Origin: PALSA-350 sp963834445
GTDB taxonomy: Bacteria > Acidobacteriota > Terriglobia > Terriglobales > Acidobacteriaceae
NCBI GenBank assembly: GCA_963834445.1
Contig: CAWIBU010000003.1
Location: 496,001-560,000 of the forward strand
Direction of reading: 5' to 3'
DNA length: 64,000 bases
The notes under the pieces were generated by a model. The model was given only the letters and a program-made list of their open reading frames with translations, searched no databases and had not been told where the DNA came from. Position 1 is the stretch's first letter. Each line of letters starts with the position of its first letter. Made by a program: the position numbers and the translations under genes. Positions 27,542 to 36,737 of the stretch are shown here, in pieces.

Positions 27542-28393
27542 CTACTGCCTGGTTTCGTGCGGGCGGTAGCGCGCGAAATACAGAAATTTGGCTTGTGATT
27601 CCCTGCTCGGGTTGATGTTGGTATGAGGCGTGAGATTGTCGGGAATGTGCAAATACGCCATTCCCGGACCCTGCTCAAATAATTCATTACCGACCAAGGC
27701 GAGGCTGTTGCCGTAAAGCGACGTCCAGACTTCTTCAATATCACTTGTGTCCTCGTTGGGCGCAGGATGGGGCTTGCCGAGGGTGAGCGGATCCAGGGTC
27801 ACCGTCACCACACTCTCGAGCGTTGCCAGCCCATCGGCGGTGGTAAACAGTGGTTTGGCAATATGGGCCCAAAAACCGTTGCTTGAAGAAATGGGGATGG
27901 TGTTTTCATCGCGCACCAGCATGTTCGTATTCGGTCGAAACCGCGCTGGGGTCGGCTCGTTGATGACGTACATGGCCAGCGGCGTATCGCCGGTGCTCTT
28001 GAGCGTGAACTCCAGGTTGGCGGGCATCAGAACGGCGACATTGCGGTATAGCTCGGCAGATTGACCGCCCGCGGTCACCGTGCCCCGGCCGGCGGCGACA
28101 AAATATATCTCCTGCTGCGCGTCCAGAGTTGTCGGCCTGGTGGATGCGCCCGCCGCCAGGGTGGCGTAGCTGTAGGAGTTGAGGAAGCGGAAAACCGCCC
28201 CGGGGTGCGGGGGATTCAGGCCGTCTCCGCGGGTTAAGATATCTCTCTCCTCAAGCGATCCGCGAATGGTGTGCGGCGTGGAGCGGTGCCAATCGCCGAA
28301 GTAGAGGCCGATGCGGTCTCCCGTCGTCTGCGCCCGGCTGAGCGGTGAAAGGACGGAGCAGCAAAGGAGAACGATGAGAGCGTCATGTCGCAT
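27542..28393 (-). CDS. Secreted bicupin, paralog d (metal site reduced)
   Basis: From ATG 28393 this is 283 residues; the longer frame to 28492 would run through a regulon motif and has no signal-like start. Signal peptide ALIVLLCCSVLSPLSRAQTT. YFGDWHRSTPHTIRGSLEER precedes barrel 1. Barrel 2 reads LGKPHPAPNEDTSDIEEVW, keeping one motif His, with LTPHTNIN distal. It is most like paralog c, so c and d are probably tandem duplicates. It is divergent from the quinoprotein gene. The motif at 28437 lies 43 bases upstream but in the opposite sense to that seen for all other targets. Confidence 0.82.
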   Translation of the reverse strand: MRHDALIVLLCCSVLSPLSRAQTTGDRIGLYFGDWHRSTPHTIRGSLEERDILTRGDGLNPPHPGAVFRFLNSYSYATLAAGASTRPTTLDAQQEIYFVAAGRGTVTAGGQSAELYRNVAVLMPANLEFTLKSTGDTPLAMYVINEPTPARFRPNTNMLVRDENTIPISSSNGFWAHIAKPLFTTADGLATLESVVTVTLDPLTLGKPHPAPNEDTSDIEEVWTSLYGNSLALVGNELFEQGPGMAYLHIPDNLTPHTNINPSRESQAKFLYFARYRPHETRQ

Positions 28394-28436
28394 ATCACGT
28401 TCATTCTCCGCTGCTTTGCGATCGGCGACAAACCCG

Positions 28437-28456
28437 TTTCGCACTATTTCGCTTGT
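28437..28456 (+). promoter_or_regulatory. Regulon motif, copy 6 (consensus), between cupin d and quinoprotein genes
   Basis: TTTCGCACTATTTCGCTTGT on the plus strand, 47 bases before ATG 28504. Its orientation assigns it to the quinoprotein gene. It could also serve the divergent cupin d. Confidence 0.8.
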
Positions 28457-28503
28457 GAGCGCGAGGAATAGTTGTTTAGGTAGAAGAGTCAAGAGACTGC
28501 CCT

Positions 28504-30165
28504 ATGGCGACGGTCATGCGTAGCACTACCCTGTTGCTTTCCCTGCCTATCGTGGCCCTTTCAGTGGCCGGTTGTCTGCTTTTATCCGACGCCCAGAACA
28601 CGTCGTTTCACAACTCGCCTGCGTCGGCGGCAGCGACCCCAAATCCTTTGCGTGGTCAGCCAGCCGCGATCGAGGCCGGCAAGACCAGTTATGCCAGCCA
28701 CTGTGCCGCCTGTCACGGAGTATCTGGGGAAGGGACGGGCAATGTGCCGCCGCTTGCGCACGGTGCTTTGCAGGGTGTGGCTGATGGGGCCGTTTTTTGG
28801 TACATCACCAAGGGTGGACCGCAGAACGGAATGCCGTCGTGGGCGGCTTTGCCGGATCAGGAGCGCTGGCAGTTAGTTACTTTCATCAAGTCACTGAGTG
28901 CCGGAACGGCCAGTGGAGCCCCAGCAGGCGCCCCCGCACCGGGAGCAAGCGAAATCTCCAATGCGCCGCCACCCAAACCACCCTTCACTGACTATCGCTT
29001 TGAGAAGCCGGGGACGATTCGCCACATAACGCTCAAAGATCTTCCCCCGCCTTATGCCTCAAAGTCTGCAGTCGGCGGCCCGACGATCGTTCCCCGCCCG
29101 GAAAATGCATGGCCCAAAGCGCCGCCCGGATTCAAGGTCGGCCTGTACGCAACGGGACTTACGAATCCGAGAATTTTGCGCCGGGCGCCCAATGGCGATA
29201 TGTTCCTGGCCGAGACAACGGCAGGGGACATTAAGATCTTTCGCGGCATGTCGAACGACGGTAAGCCCGAAGAGGTGCACGTATTCGCCACCGGCCTGAA
29301 CACGCCTTTCGGCATCGCGTTCTACCCCCTGGGACCCGACCCGCAATGGGTCTATGTCGCAAACATGAACTCTGTGGTGCGCTTCAAGTATCACAATGGA
29401 GACCTGGCGGCCACCGGCCCGGCGGAGCATCTCGACGATCTGCCCAGCGGGGGACACCACCGCTCGCGAGATATCCAGTTCTCCCCTGACGGCAAGACCA
29501 TGTTCGTTTCTGTTGGTTCGCAGGAGAACGTGGATGATACGCCCGCGGAGAAGGACCGGGCCGACATTCTGGCGTTCAAGCCTGATGGTACAGACAAGCG
29601 CGTATACGCTTCTGGCATTCGTAATCCCGTCGGCATTGCCATCAACCCTAAGACCGGCGAGCTTTGGTGCTCAGTCAATGAGCGCGATGAACTGGGCAAC
29701 AACCTGGTGCCCGACTACATCACCCATGTGCAGCCGGGTGGCTTTTACGGGTGGCCGTGGTGGTACATGGGCCCGCACCAGGATCCCCGGCTGGCTGGCC
29801 AACGAGCGGACCTTGCCAGCAAAGTCATCACCCCCGATGTGATTCTGCAACCGCACAATGCCTCGCTCGAAATGACGTTTTATGACGGAAAGCAATTTCC
29901 AGCGCAGTATGCCGGTGATATTTTCGCGGCGGAACATGGCTCCTGGAACAGGTCACCGAGAACAGGCTATGAGTTGATTCGCGTGCCGCTCCATCAAACG
30001 GGTCACGCGACCGGCGAGTACGAAGATTTCCTGACTGGCTTCGTGGTGGATGACAAAAGCGTTTGGGGCCGGCCCGTCGGTGTTGCCACGGCAACGGATG
30101 GTTCGCTGCTGGTTAGCGACGATGGCTCGGGTTCAATCTGGCGCATTACGTACACCGGGAAGTGA
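28504..30165 (+). CDS. Cytochrome c-PQQ sorbosone dehydrogenase-like fusion, exported
   Basis: This 553-residue protein has a probable lipoprotein signal (IVALSVAGC, C24). A cytochrome c domain follows, with heme motif CAACH (C67, C70, H71) and a distal Met candidate in QNGMPSW. From about residue 190 it is a soluble-GDH or sorbosone-type propeller: PPGFKVGLYATGLTNPRILR, NGDMFLAETTAGDIKIFRG, ASGIRNPVGIAINPKTGELW, HGSWNRSPRTGYELIRVP. By family it oxidises an aldose or aldehyde using PQQ and passes electrons to its own heme. No PQQ synthesis genes are in the window. ATG at 28516 is another possible start. A consensus regulon motif lies 47 bases upstream; the GlcG-like gene follows by 22 bases. 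Confidence 0.9.
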   Translation: MATVMRSTTLLLSLPIVALSVAGCLLLSDAQNTSFHNSPASAAATPNPLRGQPAAIEAGKTSYASHCAACHGVSGEGTGNVPPLAHGALQGVADGAVFWYITKGGPQNGMPSWAALPDQERWQLVTFIKSLSAGTASGAPAGAPAPGASEISNAPPPKPPFTDYRFEKPGTIRHITLKDLPPPYASKSAVGGPTIVPRPENAWPKAPPGFKVGLYATGLTNPRILRRAPNGDMFLAETTAGDIKIFRGMSNDGKPEEVHVFATGLNTPFGIAFYPLGPDPQWVYVANMNSVVRFKYHNGDLAATGPAEHLDDLPSGGHHRSRDIQFSPDGKTMFVSVGSQENVDDTPAEKDRADILAFKPDGTDKRVYASGIRNPVGIAINPKTGELWCSVNERDELGNNLVPDYITHVQPGGFYGWPWWYMGPHQDPRLAGQRADLASKVITPDVILQPHNASLEMTFYDGKQFPAQYAGDIFAAEHGSWNRSPRTGYELIRVPLHQTGHATGEYEDFLTGFVVDDKSVWGRPVGVATATDGSLLVSDDGSGSIWRITYTGK

Positions 30166-30187
30166 GCAGCCGGTGGAGGGGACAAGA

Positions 30188-30682
30188 ATGAACGGAATAA
30201 AGCGAGCGGTCTGCTGGGCCGGATTCACGCTGGCGGCGGTCAACGTGTCGCCGGCGCAGCTTGCCGACAAAAAGGCGCTGACCCTGCAGATAGCCAGGCA
30301 GGTGGCGGCGGCCGCCGAACAAGCGGCCACAGCCAACCACAACCACATGTTCGTGATGATTGTGGATGATGGTGGAAACCTGATGTACATGGAGCGGATG
30401 GATGACGCGCAGTTGGGCAGCTTCAACGTAGCCCTGGCGAAAGCGCGCAGCGCCGTCTTCTTCAAGAGGCCGACCAAGATGTTTGAGGACGCAGTGATCA
30501 AGAATGGTTACACTCCGATTCTCAAACTTCCGGAAGCGATGCCGATCGAGGGGGGCATTCCGCTGATCGTGGATGGCCACATCCTGGGCGCAATCGGGGT
30601 GAGCGGCGGTACTCCGCAGGAAGATGGAAAGGCCGCGCAGGCGGGGGCGGATGCATTCCCCGGCATTGTGCAAGGGCACTAA
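30188..30682 (+). CDS. GlcG/HbpS-family heme-binding-like protein, exported
   Basis: From ATG 30188 (GGAGGGGA upstream) this is 164 residues with signal peptide CWAGFTLAAVNVSPAQLADK. The core has the family marks: MFVMIVDDGGNLMYMERMDD, NVALAKARSAVFFKRPTKMF, LPIEGGIPL-type segment, and GVSGGTPQEDGKAAQAGADA. HbpS binds heme or iron extracellularly, and GlcG-like proteins of this size are often encoded beside oxidoreductases. It follows the quinoprotein gene by 22 bases and may assist cofactor or metal handling for it (inference). Confidence 0.87.
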   Translation: MNGIKRAVCWAGFTLAAVNVSPAQLADKKALTLQIARQVAAAAEQAATANHNHMFVMIVDDGGNLMYMERMDDAQLGSFNVALAKARSAVFFKRPTKMFEDAVIKNGYTPILKLPEAMPIEGGIPLIVDGHILGAIGVSGGTPQEDGKAAQAGADAFPGIVQGH

Positions 30683-30732
30683 GAACCGTGTTTACGAAGT
30701 AGTCACAGCTTATTGATATCTGACTGGCGGCA

Positions 30733-31587
30733 ATGAAAATAAATCCTGATAAGTGCGTGGCCTGTGGGAATTGTACGTATGTGTGCCCCATGGGAGCGAT
30801 TTACGTAGATCCGGTGATCAAGCGGGCGACTATCGATCGCGACGAGTGCGTGGAATGTTATGCATGCTATAACGGCCTGAGTACCGAACACCTGAACCCT
30901 TCTATCGTGCGCAGCATTCGCAAGTTTTTCCAGATGGGGCGGCTGCGATTTGACCCCGAACCAGACGTCTGCCCAACTGCGGCGTTTGAACCGGACCAAC
31001 TGCAATGGCCGCGAGTGGTGCGCCGGGCGTTCTCAGACCCACGTGCAACCCACGAATCGACCGGCGTGCAAGGCCGCGGCACCGAAGAGGTGAAGACCAA
31101 CGACGTGACCTACCGGGTACAACAGGGTGAAGTCGGGTTCACCATCGAATTCGGGCGTCCCGGGGTGGGCGTCTGGCTGCGCGACATCCAAAAGATGACC
31201 TGGGCATTGGCGCAGGCCGGGGTGGCATTCGAGAAAAAGAATCCGTTCACCCTGCTCATGACAGACGTTGCCACCGGAACCCTGCGCGAAGATGTGCTCA
31301 ATGAGAAGGTGATGTCGGCCATCGTGGAGATTAAGGTTGGCGTGGAACGAACTGAGGAGATTATTCGGCTCGTTCACAAGGTGGAAAAAGAAGTAGATAC
31401 GGTTGTATCGCTGGGCGTCGGCACGCGTTGTGACGATCTTGGCGACGAGAAGATCGTAGCCCCTATCCTGGAACGGCTGGGGTACAAGATCGAGCGCGCT
31501 AAAACAAACATGGGTCTGGGCAAAATCACCAACCCGGATGCCGCCAACGTTCAGCCAGCAGTGGCGCCAGTGGGGCAAGCCAGATGA
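30733..31587 (+). CDS. 2x[4Fe-4S] ferredoxin-like protein with novel C-terminal domain
   Basis: This 284-residue cytoplasmic protein opens with C8-x2-C11-x2-C14-x3-CP, a full [4Fe-4S] motif. A second set, C39-x2-C42-x2-C45, lacks the close fourth Cys; the CP partner is probably C80-P81, separated by 34 extra residues. Residues 100-270 form a domain I do not recognise, with GEVGFTIEFGRPGVGVWLRD and VSLGVGTRCDDLGDEKIVAP. Its stop overlaps the next gene's ATG, so the two products should be made together. An electron-transfer or sensor role is likely, but the partner enzyme is unknown. Confidence 0.75.
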   Translation: MKINPDKCVACGNCTYVCPMGAIYVDPVIKRATIDRDECVECYACYNGLSTEHLNPSIVRSIRKFFQMGRLRFDPEPDVCPTAAFEPDQLQWPRVVRRAFSDPRATHESTGVQGRGTEEVKTNDVTYRVQQGEVGFTIEFGRPGVGVWLRDIQKMTWALAQAGVAFEKKNPFTLLMTDVATGTLREDVLNEKVMSAIVEIKVGVERTEEIIRLVHKVEKEVDTVVSLGVGTRCDDLGDEKIVAPILERLGYKIERAKTNMGLGKITNPDAANVQPAVAPVGQAR

Positions 31588-32261
31588 CCAATACTCTCCA
31601 TCGTTACGGAAGCGCGGAAAGCTTCGCCGACGACTACATCGTTTTCGCGACCCCCAGCAACGGCAAGAACGAGATCGGCAGCTTGCCTAAGCTAAAAAGG
31701 TTTCTGGAGCTGGCTCTTCCCTTCAAGCCGGTCAACATCGGGGACCCGGTCCACGGGGGTTCGTTGCGCCCCGCCAAAGATCTGCATACTTCAGCGAACT
31801 GGAAGCGCGATATGACGCCCGATTTTCGCGCGGTGATCGACGGGCTCGACGAACCTGCTTCGGTGGTGGCAATTTTTGATAACCAGGAAGCGGCCAAACA
31901 GTTTCTTAAGGTAGCGGCCGAGGCTGATCTCGGTCTCTCGATCAACATGTCGGCGTCTGTGGAAGGTGCGGTGGAGTGTTGCAAGTTTGCCGGGATCACT
32001 CGCCACAGTGTTGGCTACTCACTTGGTTTTGAGGGCGCGACCGAGAAGTTGCCGAATACGCAAACCCTCGCCCTTTCCACGATGTGTGGCCACGGGATGA
32101 TTTCCAGCAGCGTGGCCAAGAAGATGATCGACTGGGTGAAGGAAGGCCGCCGGACGCCGGCAGAAGCGGTCACCTACATGACGCGCTTTTGCTCCTGTGG
32201 CGTATTTAACCCGGTCCGTGCGCAGCGCATTCTTGAAGAAGCCCGGAAGAAGATGGAGTAG
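31584..32261 (+). CDS. Cys-rich conserved protein, partner of ferredoxin-like gene
   Basis: This 225-residue protein has no signal peptide. Cysteines cluster as CC (132-133), MCGHGM (C168) and CSCGVFNPVRA (C203 and C205), enough to hold an iron-sulfur cluster. The alternation of VVAIFDNQEAAKQFLKVAA and LGLSINMSASVEGAVECCK suggests an alpha/beta fold. KLPNTQTLALSTMCGHGMIS looks like an active-site or cluster loop. I do not recognise the family. Its ATG overlaps the stop of the ferredoxin-like gene by four bases, implying a two-subunit unit. Confidence 0.65.
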   Translation: MTNTLHRYGSAESFADDYIVFATPSNGKNEIGSLPKLKRFLELALPFKPVNIGDPVHGGSLRPAKDLHTSANWKRDMTPDFRAVIDGLDEPASVVAIFDNQEAAKQFLKVAAEADLGLSINMSASVEGAVECCKFAGITRHSVGYSLGFEGATEKLPNTQTLALSTMCGHGMISSSVAKKMIDWVKEGRRTPAEAVTYMTRFCSCGVFNPVRAQRILEEARKKME

Positions 32262-32295
32262 CTGAGAGTTTCCAGTTCCATGAATGGAGTTTTCT

Positions 32296-33306
32296 ATGCG
32301 ACGCCTGCCAGTGCTGCTTACGCTGTCTTCCCTGTTGATTCTCTCCGCGTTCATGTGGGGTCGCACTCCCAGGCGAGCGGGTCTATTGCTGGTGGCCGTG
32401 AAAGGCGACACCAGCGTGGGAATCGTCGATTCCCAAACCAACCAGAAGATCGCTGAGGTCCAGGAAGATGGGGTGACCGGGCACGAACTCACGGTTTCAC
32501 CCGATGGGCGAACAGCGTATGTACCAATCTATGGCAACTCGGGCGTGGGTGAGCCGGGTACAGACGGCCACAAGATGGTCGTGATCGATATCGCGTCTCA
32601 CAAGGTGGTGGGTACCGTCGACTTTGGCAAGGGCGTACGGCCGCACGATCCCGTTTTTGGCCCGAAGAACGGCCTTCTCTACGTAACGACGGAGCTGAAC
32701 CGCTCGGTCAGCATTATTGACCCGGCCACGTTACACATCATCGGTTCGATTCCGACCAATCAAGACCAGTCGCACATGCTGGTCATCTCGCGCGACGGGC
32801 ACCGGGGATACACGGCTAACGTTGGTCCTGGCACGGTGTCGGTGCTTGATATGGACGCGCGCAAGACGATCGCGGTGATTCCTGTATCGGGTCAGATCCA
32901 GCGAATCTCCATGGCGGTGGATGGCAGCAAAGTGTTCACGTCTGATCAGACGAAGCCCCAATTGGCAGTGATCGATACGGCCACCAACAGGGTCGTGAAG
33001 TGGGTGCCGCTGCCCGATCTAGGCTACGGGACCGCGGTCACGCCTGACGGTAAGTGGTTGGTTATTGCAAACCCTTTGATCCACAAGGTCTCGGCATTGA
33101 ACCTGAGCACGATGAAGGTGGAACACGTGATCGATGTTCCCGTCAGGCCGCAAGCGATTCTGGTGAATCCCAACAACCAGGTCGCCTATGCTTCGTGCGA
33201 CAAGAGCCGAAAAGTGGCGGTCATCGGCCTATCCGATTGGGCAGTGAAAGACCTTATCGATGTGGGCCCGGGCGCGGACGGCATGGCCTGGGCGAAGGCC
33301 GAGTGA
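32296..33306 (+). CDS. Secreted YncE-like (YVTN) beta-propeller protein
   Basis: From ATG 32296 (GGAG 7 bases upstream) this is 336 residues with signal peptide LLTLSSLLILSAFMW. Repeats of the YVTN type follow: GIVDSQTNQKIAEVQEDGVT, VVIDIASHKVVGTVDFGKG, VSIIDPATLHIIGSIPTNQD and VAVIGLSDWAVKDLIDVGPG. YncE-like propellers are periplasmic binding scaffolds, often near quinoproteins or metal oxidases. It may be co-transcribed with the upstream ferredoxin pair (gap 34 bases) but acts in another compartment. No catalytic residues are apparent. Confidence 0.85.
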   Translation: MRRLPVLLTLSSLLILSAFMWGRTPRRAGLLLVAVKGDTSVGIVDSQTNQKIAEVQEDGVTGHELTVSPDGRTAYVPIYGNSGVGEPGTDGHKMVVIDIASHKVVGTVDFGKGVRPHDPVFGPKNGLLYVTTELNRSVSIIDPATLHIIGSIPTNQDQSHMLVISRDGHRGYTANVGPGTVSVLDMDARKTIAVIPVSGQIQRISMAVDGSKVFTSDQTKPQLAVIDTATNRVVKWVPLPDLGYGTAVTPDGKWLVIANPLIHKVSALNLSTMKVEHVIDVPVRPQAILVNPNNQVAYASCDKSRKVAVIGLSDWAVKDLIDVGPGADGMAWAKAE

Positions 33307-33315
33307 CCATACCGC

Positions 33316-34399
33316 TTACTGACCGATGGTGTAGTAGTCGTAGGTGTATTTCCAGCTAAAGTCTTTTCCGGGTGCAATCGACATATGGATAAAGGGCTCC
33401 ATAGCCAGAATGGATCGAATGGACCAAAGCTCCTCGCTCTCAAGGGGCTGGTCGCCGGTGATTTTCATTCCGGCGCCGACAACCTTATTATCGATTGCGA
33501 TCTTGTAGTCTTCCGCGGTCTTTCCGAATCCTGCGATGGCGACGCCAAACTGATCGTGCCCCTGCAGTTGTTTCAAGTATGAGATGCTTTTGCCCTGGAC
33601 GGCGCCGAGTGGTTTGATCGGCTTGACGGAATGAATCTCGAACGGCAGAGTTACCGTGAAGCCGGGTCCGATCGTTTGCTTGTCGAGGACCAGGAAGTTG
33701 TGGTCGTAAACACTGCTCTCTATCGGGCGCTTGCCAATGTTCGTGAGGCGATGCTCGATCACCATTTGCGGCTTGTCAGGAACCAGGCGAACGATTTTTT
33801 GATAGAGGTAACCATAGCCTGAAGATGGGATCAATGACTTTTTGCGTGAAATCGACCGAGGCCGGCTTTACCTGAACCGACCATTGGCCGTGATCGACAA
33901 TGTCGTAGAGGCGGAACATGCTGTATTTTGCATTGTCGGGTTTGCGCAGAACGCCTACGCCGATTTTGAGAAAGGTGCCTCCTGGTTGGGCTTCGTTGAA
34001 ACCAAGGCCTTCGTTGTTGGTAGAGAACTCCTCTGCGGGGCCGGTCACGGCGCTGCAGGGTCCGGCGACTATATCCGTGCCCTGGTAGACGTAGTCGATC
34101 ACGCCGGGATCGGTTTTTGTGAACCAGGGACCGTAGTAATTGTGACCGGCAAACTTGAGGCTCCCGATAACGCCGGACCAGTCAAAGCGCGTTCCCTGAT
34201 AGAAGCCGCTGATTGGATCAGGAGGATGAATAGTTGCCTGGATGATGCCGTTGCTGATTTCGACATCGTGGCTTTGAGCCGGACTGACGCAACACAGCGC
34301 GATGAGCACGGGCACGTAGCATCGCGATGAACTTCGATGGGTGAGCCGAGTTGCCTGCGGAGGGTGAACATTGAACGGGCCTTCTTCCATGGGCAACAA
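33316..34399 (-). pseudogene. Secreted conserved protein of unknown function, split by one base
   Basis: Two frames form one protein. The 5' frame (34399 down to about 33830) has signal peptide PVLIALCCVSPAQSHDVEIS and reads to SVDFTQKVIDP. The 3' frame (to 33316) resumes SSGYGYLYQKIVRLVPDKPQ and ends KYTYDYYTIGQ. Removing one C from the CCC at about 33829 joins them as VIDPSSGYGY. The joined length is about 350 residues. HRLTNIGKRPIESSVYDHNF looks like an aldose-epimerase or galactose-mutarotase-like beta-sandwich, but this is uncertain. It is convergent with the YncE-like gene and divergent from the quinoprotein. The break is real decay or a base-call error. Confidence 0.75.
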
Positions 34400-34462
34400 A
34401 AGAGGTCGCCTCTGTGCCTACCGGCATAATATGATCCCGCTACGTATGAGGGAAATCAGATT

Positions 34463-36685
34463 TTGAAACCTGGAAATCTTTCCGCAGTGCTCGCCGTAAT
34501 CCTGCTTACCACACCACCGGTCTGGAGCCAGTCAGATTGGCCGATGTACGGTCACGATGAGGCGAGCACCCGATACTCGCCGCTGACACAGGTGAACACC
34601 AGCAACGTGCAGAATTTGACGCTCGCGTGGACCTACCATCTGCAGACGGAGGGCCCTCGCCCGCAAAAGATGGGGCCGCCCAGCAGGGGCGGCGGCAGAA
34701 GGTTGTCGGAAGCAACGCCAATCATGGTGGACAATGTTTTGTATCTGCCAACTCCATACAGCTCCATCGTCGCGCTCAACCCGGAAACTGGTGAAGAGAT
34801 ATGGGCCTATAAATTCGAAAAAGGGCGGCCTGCGCCGCGTGGTGTTTCGTATTGGCCCGGCGATCAAATCACGCCGGCATCGATTTTGTGCGGCACCACG
34901 GACGGACGGCTTGTCTCTCTGAATGCAAAGACGGGAAAACCGACGCCCAGCTTTGGCACAGATGGATATGTGGATCTGAAAGCCGGCGCGGACAATGGTT
35001 TCCCCAAGGCTCAATATGACATGAACTCACCGCCGGCCATCTACAAAAACCTGGTGATTACCGGCGCTGCGGTTCAGGAATCACCTGCGAAGGGGGCTTC
35101 CGGCGACATTCGGGCGTGGGACCTGCATACCGGCAAGCAGGTGTGGCGGTTCCACTCGGTACCGCAGCCCGGCGAATTGGGCCACGATACCTGGCCCGGC
35201 GACAGTTGGAAGAATCGTTCGGGGACCAACGTCTGGGGCTTGATGAGCGTTGACCGCAAGCAGGGGTTGGTGTTCCTTCCCTTTGGTTCCCCGGCTTACG
35301 ATTTTTACGGCCCCGACAGGAAGGGGAAAAATCTCTTCGGTAATGCAATCGTTGCCCTCCATGCTGACACCGGAAAGCTGGTGTGGTATTTCCAAACAGT
35401 TCACCACGACCTGTTTGACTATGACCTGGAATCGGCTCCTGTTCTGATGGACATTCGCAAGGGAGATGCGAAGATTCCTGCGGTTGCCGTTCTGGGGAAG
35501 AACGGACTCCTTTTCATTCTCGATCGGCGCGATGGCAAGCCCGTATTCGGCGTCGAGGAAAGGCCAGTCCCCGCGAGCCTGTTGCCCGAGGAAGAGGCGT
35601 CGCCCACACAGCCCTTCCCGCGCAAGCCTGAGCCCCTGGGGCGCATGAGTTTCCGCCCCGATGAGATTGCTACTGTTACCCCAGAGCAGAAGCAGTACTG
35701 CGAAGCCTTGCTGGCCACAGAAGGGGGCATGGAGAACCGAGGGCCCTATGCTCCTTTTGGCTTGAAGTTGACGATTCAATTCCCGGGTACCATCGGAGCG
35801 GCTAACTGGCCTGGAATGTCCTACGATCCGACGCTCGGATATCTGTTCGTCAACACCAACAATCTGGCGGATGTCGGAAAGCTGGTGAAGAATCCCGAGG
35901 GGAAAGAGCCTCCCTACGAACGGCATAGTCCGTGGGGCGACTATGCGCGTTTTTGGAACAATGAAAAATTCTGGCCGTGCCAGCAGCCACCCTGGGGACA
36001 GCTTTGGGCGATCAATGCCAATACCGGAGACGTGGCATGGAAAATTCCTTTTGGAACTATCCCTGAGCTCGATGCGAAAGGGATCCATGGCACCGGGGCT
36101 TTAAACTTTGGCGGCCCTATTGCCACTGCGGGAGGGCTGGTCTTTATTGCTGCGACCAACGATCATCTCTTCCACGCGTTCGATGCTAAGACGGGTAAGC
36201 TGCTATGGCAGACCACGTTGGAGTCGGGCTCCTACACGACACCGATGACCTATCAAGGCAGGAATGGAAACCAGTATGTGGTTTTGGTGGCGACGGGCGG
36301 GAGCTTTTTCGACACCAGCGCGGGCGATTCGGTATTCGCTTTTGCGTTGCCGGGTGCAGTATCCAGCACCAGACCGAAGCAAGATACAGTCACCCCGACA
36401 GAGGCTGCCACCGGCGGCGCAAACACGCAGGCAAGCGCAACGCCGCCTGCGAACTCTGCTGCTATACCGGATGGCGCCGGCAAAGCGATCGTGCAAAAGC
36501 AATGTTCGGTATGCCATGCGCTCACGGTAGTCACCACAAAACACGCTTCTCGCAGTGAGTGGGAACAAGTGGTGAACCAGATGGTTTCGCGCGGGGCGGA
36601 GCTTACCGACGATGAGATCGATACGGTGATCGCGTATCTCACGAAAAACTACGGGCCCCTGGACCAGATGACAACGCCCAGATGA
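34463..36685 (+). CDS. PQQ-dependent dehydrogenase with C-terminal cytochrome c, exported
   Basis: This 740-residue protein begins at TTG 34463, preceded by GAGGG. Signal peptide LSAVLAVILLTTPPVWSQSD. The mature part opens WPMYGHDEASTRYSPLTQVN, typical of the eight-bladed quinoprotein family, with later blades GEEIWAYKFEKGRPAP, DTGKLVWYFQTVHHDLFDYD (the HHD-(L/I)-WD-type segment) and AKTGKLLWQTTLESGSYTTP. A short Pro/Ala linker leads to a cytochrome c domain with CSVCH at residues 681-685. By family it oxidises alcohols, sugars or aldehydes in the periplasm. The membrane helices of the large GDH type are missing. The MFS and methyltransferase genes follow in line. Confidence 0.92.
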   Translation: MKPGNLSAVLAVILLTTPPVWSQSDWPMYGHDEASTRYSPLTQVNTSNVQNLTLAWTYHLQTEGPRPQKMGPPSRGGGRRLSEATPIMVDNVLYLPTPYSSIVALNPETGEEIWAYKFEKGRPAPRGVSYWPGDQITPASILCGTTDGRLVSLNAKTGKPTPSFGTDGYVDLKAGADNGFPKAQYDMNSPPAIYKNLVITGAAVQESPAKGASGDIRAWDLHTGKQVWRFHSVPQPGELGHDTWPGDSWKNRSGTNVWGLMSVDRKQGLVFLPFGSPAYDFYGPDRKGKNLFGNAIVALHADTGKLVWYFQTVHHDLFDYDLESAPVLMDIRKGDAKIPAVAVLGKNGLLFILDRRDGKPVFGVEERPVPASLLPEEEASPTQPFPRKPEPLGRMSFRPDEIATVTPEQKQYCEALLATEGGMENRGPYAPFGLKLTIQFPGTIGAANWPGMSYDPTLGYLFVNTNNLADVGKLVKNPEGKEPPYERHSPWGDYARFWNNEKFWPCQQPPWGQLWAINANTGDVAWKIPFGTIPELDAKGIHGTGALNFGGPIATAGGLVFIAATNDHLFHAFDAKTGKLLWQTTLESGSYTTPMTYQGRNGNQYVVLVATGGSFFDTSAGDSVFAFALPGAVSSTRPKQDTVTPTEAATGGANTQASATPPANSAAIPDGAGKAIVQKQCSVCHALTVVTTKHASRSEWEQVVNQMVSRGAELTDDEIDTVIAYLTKNYGPLDQMTTPR

Positions 36686-36737
36686 CGACCGCACCTGCTA
36701 CCGTTCGCTCCACGGATTTTTCATTTCCTTTCACCCA

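Noticed and set aside
30050..30187. Upstream extension of the GlcG/HbpS-like gene
   Set aside because: It overlaps the quinoprotein end, and the ATG at 30188 has a strong ribosome site followed by a signal peptide.
35081..36088. 335-codon minus-strand frame inside the quinoprotein gene
   Set aside because: Antisense to a clearly supported gene and lacks a ribosome site and any motif.
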